A DNA stretch of 64,000 nucleotides from contig MU405250.1 of assembly GCA_022836615.1 (NCBI GenBank), forward strand, positions 62,001 to 126,000. Reading direction: 5' to 3'. The notes beneath the pieces are model-generated. The model ran no database searches. It was not told the DNA's origin and saw only the letters and a program-made list of their open reading frames with translations. This document shows, in pieces, positions 55,557 through 64,000 of the stretch (positions are counted from its first letter, which is position 1; each line of letters starts with the position of its first letter). The position numbers and the translations under genes are program-made. The stretch is from Annulohypoxylon bovei var. microspora. Its lineage: Eukaryota > Ascomycota > Sordariomycetes > Xylariales > Hypoxylaceae.

Positions 55557-56245
55557 CGGTAACTTTAACGAAACAGGTGCCGTTTTTTGAATAAACAGGT
55601 AAAACCCACTTTTACCCACATATCATTGGGTTAAAACGTAGAAATCCTTGAAGGCTCCACAGTACTGAGGTACTTAGGTATTATACACGCTAAGTGATGG
55701 CATTGAAGGGTACCACGTGACACTTTGGTGGCCTAAGCTTGCTACACCAATCCAATAGAAATATTCAAATAACTTTCGACTTTAACAACTTGGAATTATA
55801 TAAAATATACCTTTATAAAGCTCTCGATTCAACGGATTAAATGATGTAAGTTTTATTCCGATGCATCAATTTCTTCGAGTGTGGTTGAAGTATAAAGTCA
55901 GCAAGTCACATTTCTTGGCGTCAACACGTGATACCCTTACAAATCCACAAATTTATGTACCTAAGTATATGTGTAAGTTTTACATGATATTTAAACATTA
56001 AAAAACAAATAGAAAAAATAGAAAAAAAATGAATGAATTAATTGAATTAAAAATGATTTATATTTTTATTTTTCTTAATAAATAAACTTTTACTAAGGTT
56101 TAAAAATGTGTATGTGTAAGGTGGGTAATTGACTTGATACAAGGCTTTGAAAAGCTGCGACTTGCGTGCTTCTAATTGGTTGAAATCTAGAAGTGGGTTT
56201 TACCTGTTTATTCAAAAAACGGCACCTGTTTCGTTAAAGTTACTG
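55557..56245. mobile_element. Second inverted-repeat element with 9-bp TSD (MULE-like MITE)
   Basis: A 689-bp element. Its ends are inverted repeats of 55 bp with one mismatch (55557-55611 and 56191-56245). They begin CGGTAACTTTAACGAAACAG on the left and CAGTAACTTTAACGAAACAG on the complement of the right. It is flanked by the 9-bp direct repeat CTATCTATG at 55548-55556 and 56246-56254. The interior is AT-rich without a useful ORF. The TIRs do not resemble those of the element at 2248-3428, so this is a different family. The near-identical arms suggest a younger insertion. Confidence 0.82.
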
Positions 56246-56254
56246 CTATCTATG

Positions 56255-56711
56255 TATGCATCGTGGGATTTCCCCCGCAAAAGGGAGTATAGCAATCTCG
56301 AGATTGGAAACCCAACTGCCACTTCACCGGCCTGGACCTGCGTATTCTTACAGATCCTCGCATGCAAACTCACCCACTACTGTACCCATTCTTTGCATGA
56401 TCGGTGCCCTTCCAGAAAAAAGCAAACAATACTTTCCGTTACTGGTGCGCCGCATCGGCTACGGCCTGTCCCTTGATCCGCAATCTGCAGACATCCGTAT
56501 GCCCCTTTGCCCCTGTTCCTGAAGCTGCCCATTAGCGTCGTAAGATTATGATGCCTTTGGGTATCATTATCCATCCATCGTGTTATAGAAGTTGCAGGCT
56601 CGGAAATGCGCACGCAAAGGAGCCAATCTCGCGAGGGCTCGACGCCCTCAGCGATAGTGTATAGGCCGAAGCCGCATGAGGATTCTGGCCCCCTTTTTAG
56701 AGTCTAGCCAC
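56255..56711. other. Intergenic, downstream of RBG1
   Basis: About 460 bp of 3' flank. The short ORFs at 56256-56613 have no features. Nothing was recognised. Confidence 0.5.
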
Positions 56712-58258
56712 TCATTTCTTGACAACCGTGACTAGATAAAAACGGGTGAGGTTAGTATCCGATTTATTGCGGAGATAATGAAATATTAGCGAGCAATCAT
56801 ACCAATATCTTCATCGGCCAGTTCGTGAGAAAGCCCCACGCGTTGGGGCTGGTGCTTGACAGACTTTCCGTAGACGATCGCGGTTTTGAACTGTTCGACA
56901 ATGCTCCGGTGGATTGCGTTACACTTGAGGTTCATTGGTCAGCGGGTTTGCACCGGTCAAAAGTTACCGAAGCGAGGTACTTACAAAGTCCTCGACAGTG
57001 CACCTGGTGGAACGAAGCACAACAGGCGCTGAATAGTCCGGCATCTTCCCTTTTGGCTTCGTGTAAACCCGGACCAATTTTAGCTTGTCCCACCTGCAGG
57101 AAAAAGGAGATTAGCCATGTGTGCTTACACACCTTCGTAAGGGTCGTAAGGGTCGTAAGGGTCGTAAGGGCATAAGGGGGTCGAGACTTACATAGCCTCC
57201 ATTAGTTCGTCGACGTTCCATCCATGCTCCGAGCTGATAGGAACCGCGTTAGGAATCCGATACAACAGGTCCAGCTCCTCGATGCTGATTGCGTCGATCT
57301 TGTTGAGGACGTAAATGACTGGAATATAGCTGCGACTCTTGGCCTCTAGGATGTCGATCAGATCATCAACCGTGGCATCACAGCGAATCGCAATATCTGC
57401 TGAGTTGATACGGTACTCAGACATTACGGCTCTGATTTCGTCATTGTCGATGTGGGTTAGTGGTACGGTACTTGAAATATTAAGTCCACCCTTGTCCTTC
57501 TTCTTGAAGGTAATATTCGGCGGCTCCTTATTGATACGAATGCCGAATCCTTCTAATTCTGTTTCAATAACCCGCTTGTCTGTCAAGGGTTTGTTGACAT
57601 CTAATACGATGAAGATCAAGTGGCAAGTTTTAGCGACAGCAATCACCTGACGACCACGACCTCTTCCATCCTTGGCTCCCTCGATAATACCCGGAAGGTC
57701 AATCATTTGTAAAGGAGCTCCTACACGAAACGGCGTCAGAGAAGTCACCCACAATAATAATATACCCGAGAGGTCTTGAGAGAGTGGAGATAGGGGGAAA
57801 AGTTCCAATTGCCATACCATTGTACATGACTTGTCCAGGGACAGACGTCAAGGTAGTGAATTCGTACGCCGCGGCTTCCGAGTGCTGACCAGTCAATCTA
57901 CTCATCAAAGTACTCTTCCCGACGGACGGGAAGCCGATAAAACCAACACTAGCAACACCAGTTCGGGCGACATCGAAACCAGCGCCTGCACCGCCTCCGC
58001 CACTTGATGAAGGAGTTAGGAGCTCTCGCTTCAGTTTCGCCAACTTTGCCTTCAGTTGACCCAGATGAAACGATGTCGCCTTGTTCTTTTGAGTCCGAGC
58101 CATCTATTAAGTATAGCGTTTAGTACATCCCGTACGCCTTTCAAGAAGTCAAACCCACTTACTTCGGACTCGATCTCCTTAATCTACGAATAGGTTAGTA
58201 CCTAGTTTGCTTGTTTACATAACGTTGGACAACTTACCTTTTCCACCGTTGTCGACAT
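56712..58258 (-). CDS. RBG1: Developmentally regulated GTP-binding protein Rbg1/DRG1
   Basis: Seven exons join in frame to 368 residues: 58258-58238, 58183-58163, 58103-57818, 57720-57192, 57093-56985, 56923-56803, 56731-56712. Two 21-bp microexons encode MSTTVEK and IKEIESE. Then MARTQKNKATSFHLGQLKAK begins the helical region. The GTPase motifs are GFPSVGKST (G1), DLPGIIEGA (G3) and NKID (G4). The TGS domain starts WDKLKLVRVYTKPKG and the end is DEDIVTVVKK. The family is universal in eukaryotes; yeast Rbg1 works with Tma46 on ribosomes and supports translation under stress. The length equals that of yeast Rbg1 to within a residue. A 9-bp tandem repeat sits in intron 4. Confidence 0.95.
57135..57170. 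repeat. 9-bp tandem repeat in RBG1 intron 4
   Basis: Four exact copies of TCGTAAGGG (complement CCCTTACGA), between exons 4 and 5. Confidence 0.85.
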
Positions 58259-60236
58259 CTTGGCGAGTTCAACAGGATGCTACTTGACTAGGTACCTAGG
58301 TAGGTAATTTCAGAATGTCAGCGAGATTTCCTCTCGCTCTCTCACAGTGATGTTGATTCTGATAAATTTCAAAGCGTTGAGATTTAGCGGGGCAAATTGA
58401 AGAATCGACTTTTTTTTGCTAGTGATGTCAACCCCCACTATTTGCCGCACTTTCCCCGAAGACCCTCATCCATGGGTAAATGCAATCCCTCGATAAATCA
58501 TTAGCTTGATATAGAGATATAAATTCAAACGTCTATTGCCCCTTATTTCTATGTAATGTCTCACATAATTGTACAAGCGGCTTAAACGTTGATGCATGAA
58601 CACAATTTAATACTGTATATGTTACCGAGTGTAAATAATAGATTCATCATGATTCTTATAACTAGTGAAATTAGAAACTATATCATAGTTACAAGGGACA
58701 TCTTTCAAGGTCCCTCAAGACTTTGCTATGTACCTAGGTAGGATTAATCTAACTGCCTTTATATGTCACCATATACTTTGGAACTTCCCAAAAAGGCGAG
58801 GCCTTCGATATGTTTATGATACTACAGTGAAGAATACTTCTAAAAATCTAACCGGTTTCCACAGCGAGGCAAACTCACTATTTGCTAACTAAGTCTTACG
58901 TCAATACATTACCCGCCATACATATATATGTAACATTGAAACTCGCCATCCACGGCTGAGAAGACAGCGTCAAGTACATAGATAGGTAATATTGATCCGT
59001 ATGGGTCACTTGATGTTCGTGAGGTGTAACAAAGCCACACTCATGGTCTCAGATTACTTGTGGCGGCTGAGTTCCCAACACATTTCAACGCAACTTACTA
59101 CCACCAATCCTTTCCACGTACCTACGTAAGTTCAAGATTTCCCTTTTTCTGCCAAACATAACGTGCAAGGGGGAAATCGAGATAGCTATTTTAATGCAAA
59201 ACTTGATCTCAACAAACAATAACATATATGAAGGGATCAAGGTCTGGCAACATTTACACATCATGAAATCATGTCCATATGAGGCGTCGGGAGTTAATAA
59301 AAAGTCCAGATACATGATAATGCAAGGGAAGGTCATGTGTGTTACTCTAGATACTAGCCTATCATGTAAGGAGGTGTACATCTGCTGTCTTAAAAAAAGG
59401 CGTTCGCTGGCGTCAGGTACATATGCTAGTTAGTTAGCTGTTAGTTAGAAGCGATGGCGGAAAGTTCTCCTTGATCCTTTGCAAAATGCTTTTTTTTTAT
59501 AGAAATCATGAATGTACTAAAGGTGACTTAAAAAGTTTCGATACTATGATTGTGCCATGTGGTGAAGTCCTTATTAGTCACTGCTAGAAAAAAAATACTT
59601 CATAAAACGCCACGATAATATACCTCACCTTCACCTAACTAGGTAAGTATTTTTAATAATGAGAAAATGGCCACCAAGTTCTTTCTATATACCTAATACA
59701 ACTAAACTCGTTATGTTATATTATTGTTATTCTTTTTATTACTATGAATTTATCGTGTCATTTACAAGCGTTCGGGAACCTGATGAATTACTATAATATT
59801 TGGCTTGTACTTAGCTCGAATTTCTACGTTTATTTCTTAATCATGTCTAAATTGTAGCATAGTTGTATCTCAAGGTCACTTCATGGTATAGACTTAGGTA
59901 AACTTAAAATTCTTCCATGATTATCCTTACGGGTAGGCAAGTCCTTTGAGGGTGTTATATGTTCTTTATTATAAATATAATCTTCTTCAACCAGTTATTA
60001 TTTATTTCAACCTAGTAGGTCAAAGGCCCTCCTACTAGATTCCTATCAACATTATATGATTTCCATAGTTACGGATCTGAGGCAATTCTGAAGTACCTCC
60101 AGGTCAGGGGGGTGAGGGGTGGGATGCGTCAGGCCGCATTATCAAAGCGACCTTTCGTTGATAGCATTGGGAAATAGAAGGCATTATTATACCCCGGGTC
60201 ATCCCGTCCTAGAATCACACCATACGGGAACGGTTA
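58259..60236. other. Intergenic 2.0 kb, AT-rich
   Basis: Holds the RBG1 promoter next to 58258 and the 3' flank of the APH-type gene. ACCTAGGT palindromes occur near 58290 and 58731. ORFs are under 100 codons and featureless. Confidence 0.55.
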
Positions 60237-61777
60237 TCAAACGAGTAAATCGGCCAGAAAATCTAAAGAATCCTCATCCCCAAAGTTGACATTTTCCCCA
60301 TCCTTGCTCTCTTTAATTTTGCGCTCCACGAAGGCATCCATCACCTTTCTCTGCGGCTCGGAAAGGAGTTCCAGCCTGGCTTTATGATCCTGATCCTCAT
60401 TCGGCCCGAAGTAGCTCTCGTCCAGGAACTTCCACCAGGCGAAATCGAAGGCCCAGCTTTTTCTAGCTGCGTAGCTAATCATCCATGTCCGTTTCTCCCA
60501 GCTCTCCCGCATACGCTGAGAGAGTGGTATTTGCATGTTTCTATCATCAGTCAGCGATAGGTTGTCGAGATTCTCAGTTAGGTTCGCAACTGCCATCTTC
60601 TTCTCCTCGGCTTCCAGAACACGCAGAAAAGTCCGCAGTCGAGGTTCGTATGCTTCCATCCACGCGTGATATCCACCGGGCCAAGAATCCGGTTCTTCTA
60701 GGAGCAGCCACCAAGGAGGGTCAAAACTGAACTGCGCCGGAGCGGCGTAAGCAAACTCCCAATCTATGACACCGACGACCTTCAGGTCCTCATTGAGGAG
60801 CACGTTAACTGGTCTAAAGTCCTCGGAGAATAACCTGAACTCGTCATCTGATTTCGATAAGCCCGAAATGATACGTTTCTCCTTAGCAAGATTCCGGAAT
60901 AGCTGACGAGCGACATATTTATCTCGAGCGTCGTCTTCGTCTTCCACGGCATCGTTGTGTTGGAATGAGAGCTGCGCCATGTGCACATCGGCAAGAGTAC
61001 TGTACCACTCGTCCGCTGTGGCAAAGGTATGATATGGATCCGGGAGAATGCTTGATGGGGCGTTGGTGTGTATGATTACATCATTCATGTTTGCAATTAA
61101 AGGACGTCCCTTAACAGAAATCGACTTTTCTCCTCCTTCATCGACAAGCGAGCCTATATTAGGGAACTTTAACGTGGACAGCTGAAGTAAGATGTTGGCC
61201 ATCTGGGCGTATAGAAACTCTAGTTTCTCTTCCGTAATGTTTGGATCTAAGATGGGGTGCTTATCAATCGGGAGTGTTGGGTCAAGAAGTTCCCTGGACA
61301 TATTTTGATGATGCTCGATATAATCCATTATGATGAACGGGCCTAAGCCAGTGGGATTTTCAGCCGCGGTTCCATAATGGTAGATGTGTGGAATAGGGAT
61401 GGTGGTATTAGCAGCGATATATCGCATTGTAGCCACCTCATAACGAACTTTTTCGTCAGGAAACGGAACGACACCTACTCCAGTTAGTCATCTGTAACAA
61501 TAACTTGTATGGTTAATCAAGTACCCTTGATTGGGATTCTCATTATAACCGATGAACCGTCTTTGTACTCGAGACGGTAGATAACATTATATCCGCCTTT
61601 GGTTACTCTATGCATCTGCTCTCCTTGGCCATCTTTGTATTTTAGAATAAAATCGACAACGGCACGGTATATCTCAGCTTTGCGGATATATTTTTCCCAT
61701 TCATCAGTCGCCTCGTCGAGTTTCCGCCAGACGATGTCGTCTTTGTCCATGCAAAAGTACCTTAGCTTTGTAGGCAT
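60237..61777 (-). CDS. Aminoglycoside phosphotransferase-fold (APH) kinase-like protein
   Basis: Two exons, 61777-61525 and 61474-60237, with a 50-bp intron (GTACTT donor, GACTAAC branch, TAG acceptor), give 496 residues. The N-lobe has GGYNVIYRLEYKDGSSVIMR (glycine loop and ATP-lysine region; the Lys position is Arg here). PFPDEKVRYEVATMRYI provides the helix-C glutamate and FIIMDYIEH the hinge. The catalytic loop reads SEDFRPVNVLLNED, with Asp and Asn kept, and the metal-binding motif is VVGVIDWEFAYAAPAQF. The rest, WWLLLEE to the C-terminus, is the fungal extension. These proteins are numerous in Pezizomycotina and mostly unstudied; the substrate is not antibiotic by default. The first residues (MPTKLRYFCMDKDDIVWRKL) fit the family start. 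Confidence 0.82.
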
Positions 61778-63131
61778 TGTGAGTGGGGTCGAGTTATCAA
61801 TGTCGTTCGGAATAACTCGAGAGGCTAGGCGGATATATCGTGTGAAGTTGAATTGACTTGGAATGAAACAGGATATTTATAAATTGTTGCCTTGGTTCTT
61901 TAGGTTACAAGCTCTAACAGCGACCGGGCGGAACAACGTCTCACCTCATTTGACCAACTGCAATAGCCTCATGACAAATTGTTGGCTAGTTCATCAGTCC
62001 CAACCCACCCTCCCAAAACATAGCCTGCTATAGTGCCCCTTTTTACTGCACGCCGAGTGTCACATCAATTTTAATGCTGGCCACAAAGAGCCTTAGATTA
62101 CGCTGAGATATATTGGCTGATCATGATTATCTGTTGTTTACTTAGGTAGTGAGTTATATATCGGTCGATATGCCAGAGGCGGTTTAGGAATCGAAGACTA
62201 TGATGTTGGTTAGTATCTTGATAAGTGTATGAATCGCCAAAACCCCACTGATTGCTGTTCACGCGACGGGAACAACTCGCTTGTTGATACCTAGTCTAAG
62301 TCCTTGCTCGAGTTGCTGCGGCAAGGCATCGGTTTGTTGCCCACTAAGTTTGCAACTACGCGAGTATGACTGTTGATGAAAAGAGAGAATGATGGGCTGG
62401 AAGCCAAATGTAAGATGAAGAAACCGATGGAGAATGAGCATACATAGCTCCCAAGTTCCAGCTCATAATACGATCTATTAGCCACACACCGATTCCGTAT
62501 TGTCGTATGTTGACTTGTCCTCCAACATCCTTTCGAGCAGCATTGTATAAAACGCCAGCAACAGGTATCGGCTCAAGTCTCATCCAATGTGAGTTGAAAC
62601 TCACAAATCACCCGAGAGGCGCTAAATCTCAAGGACCGAAACTGGCCAACTTATGTAGCGCAATGTTACCAAGCCAGTCTTTTCTTTAAAAATGCATTCA
62701 TTAGGAGACCATCAACAAATCCATAGAGCATTCCTTTGACAATTTTCCTAGGCTTAAAGAGCCATTGAGGTTATCGGGCCCCTTACACTCGTTATAGCCA
62801 TGTCTAAACCAGCGAGTCCCTTGCTACATAGCTGTTTCAGTCATTAGATTATCTAGGGAGATTATCAGATAAATGACTGAAAATCATAGAGGAAATAAAC
62901 TTATCTGCGGGTTTGTGAAGGCTAAATCATTTGGTAGAATAATTCTTATAACGTGAAGAATAGCTGTCCTTTAACCGACATGATACAATGCCTATATGCA
63001 TATTTCTTACAAGAATATCACATTAAAGTAGATAAACACCAGTGGAAAAGGTTTTGCAGATTCCACTTCGTCACATGCTTCCCATTCACCGCGTTATCAA
63101 CATCGAGTATAGAGAGTTCCCTTGCTTCAAA
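61778..63131. promoter_or_regulatory. Divergent intergenic region, APH gene / DFG10
   Basis: 1354 bp between two start codons. The ORFs at 62259-62689 have no features. No individual promoter element was assigned. Confidence 0.45.
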
Positions 63132-64000
63132 ATGCAAGCATTGGATCTGCTCACGTACGCTGCTGACCTAAGTCCGGCAGCATACTGCCAGCTTTTCTAC
63201 GTCCTTGCGGCCGCAACTGTGCTGGCCATCGCGGCAACTCCCGAGTCCGTACAAAGCTTGCTCACTCAGTACGGCGCTCGAAACTCAATCGGGAACGGGC
63301 AAGGGGAGAAGCGAGCCGGGAATGGTCTTCTTATCGGCGCTATTAGCTGGGTGACGTCTGTTGGCAAAGTCCCTCACTCATGGTTCATTCATTTCTACAT
63401 TCTTTCCGTATCCTGCTCCGCTTTCTGGGCAGTCCAGTTTCTTCAGCATGGATCGGTCATGGATTTCATGGTTAGGAACCAGGCATCGGGCAAGAGCACG
63501 TCAATGACGACCAATCAGGTTATTCTTGCGTGGTTCCTGATGAGCCTACAAGGCATTAGACGTCTTTATGAATGCGTAGCCGTTCTTCGGCCTTCGTCTT
63601 CCAAGATGTGGGTTATTCATTGGCTGCTGGGAGCTGCGTTTTACTTCTGCACAAACATTTCCGTTTGGATTGAAGGGTCTAGTAGGTACTATGGAGTCGT
63701 CCTGTTTTGCAACTTTCTAAATAGTAGTCATAGATTCAATCCAATCTTCCGAATGGTCTTTTAATAACGAGACACCATCGTTTAAAATGGTCTTCGGGAC
63801 CTCCATGTTCCTCGTTTCGTGGTTCATGCAATACAGATGCCATAGCTATCTGTCTCGACTGAAGAAATATTCGCTACCAGAAGATGGCCTGTTCCGGTAT
63901 TTGGTGTGCCCGCATTACACATGCGAATGCGCATTATATTTCTCTTTAGCAGTAGTTGCGGCACCTAAGGATCAACTGTACAACAGGACGCTGATCTGTG
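63132..64000 (+). CDS. DFG10: Polyprenol reductase Dfg10/SRD5A3, 5' part
   Basis: Two exons are visible, 63132-63681 and 63734-64000. The 52-bp intron has a GTAGGT donor, a CTAAAT branch and a CATAG acceptor. The second exon runs off the window. The start chosen is MQALDLLTYAADLSPAAYCQ; an in-frame ATG at 63042 would add 30 residues. Several membrane helices are seen, such as LFYVLAAATVLAIAATP and VIHWLLGAAFYFCTNISVW. Motifs of the steroid 5-alpha-reductase family are WFIHFYILSV, GIRRLYEC, QYRCHSYLSRLKKYSLPEDG and RYLVCPHYTCECALYFSLAV. The His/Tyr cluster in VCPHYTCE is the conserved C-terminal signature. Dfg10 reduces polyprenol in dolichol synthesis for protein glycosylation in the ER. The remaining C-terminal region lies outside. 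Confidence 0.85.

Noticed and set aside
57188..58103. Two overlapping GTPase-like ORFs as separate genes
   Set aside because: They are exons of one RBG1 gene; the overlap is read-through of the intron at 57721-57817.

Overview
The window is nuclear DNA of a filamentous ascomycete (Pezizomycotina, probably Sordariomycetes). Protein genes carry short introns (about 50-170 bp) with GTRNGT-type donors and CTAAY/CTGAY branch points just before the acceptor. The gene set (rco-1/TUP1, RSE1, TIM23, MSS51, RBG1, TRM732/THADA, DFG10, fungal rhodopsin-type protein, DUF3074 and PXA proteins) is that of this group. Intergenic DNA is AT-rich and dotted with ACCTAGGT palindromes. Exon joins were worked out by hand from splice signals and frame. 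Each multi-exon model listed as complete gives one open frame.

Layout. 1-2 kb: 3' end of the Tup1-type corepressor gene (+) convergent with RMP1 (-). 2.2-3.4 kb: an inverted-repeat, Mutator-like non-autonomous element with 9-bp target duplications. 3.4-8.8 kb: gene-poor DNA with one possible small membrane-peptide gene and a decayed tandem repeat. 8.8-10.1 kb: seven-helix rhodopsin/Pth11-like protein (-). 12.4-13.9 kb: Pro/Gln-rich conserved-looking protein (-) with a GC-AG intron. 14.2-14.6 kb: small, apparently frameshifted gene (-). 16.8-17.6 kb: TIM23 (-), divergent from the nine-exon TRM732/THADA gene (+, 18.2-23.3 kb). 23.9-26.1 kb: DUF3074/coiled-coil protein (-). 27.1-27.5 kb: a TA-flanked MITE. 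28.15 kb: intron-containing tRNA-Ile(AAT). 29-33.2 kb: BAR-PH-GRAM-VASt sterol-transfer/Sip3-like protein (-). 34.0-34.9 kb: zinc-finger + LysM + UBA-like protein (+). 35.2-39.2 kb: RSE1 (-), divergent from MSS51 (+, 39.6-41.2 kb). 42.0-45.6 kb: PXA-domain protein (+) with an oversized 1.49-kb intron containing antisense coding-like remnants. 47.6-49.5 kb: CENP-B/Tc5-type HTH protein (-). 49.5-56.7 kb: a 7-kb stretch without a recognisable gene, holding a second 9-bp-TSD element at 55.6-56.2 kb. 56.7-58.3 kb: RBG1/DRG1 GTPase (-, seven exons). 60.2-61.8 kb: APH-fold kinase-like protein (-). 63.1 kb to the end: DFG10/SRD5A3 polyprenol reductase (+), cut by the window edge.

The recognised genes are unlinked housekeeping functions: transcriptional corepression, RNase MRP, tRNA modification, splicing, mitochondrial import and COX1 translation, contact-site lipid transfer, endosomal trafficking and dolichol synthesis. 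There is no biosynthetic cluster, CRISPR array, rRNA or virus. The less ordinary material is the three inverted-repeat elements of different families, the PXA intron, the frameshifted small gene and the LysM-UBA architecture.
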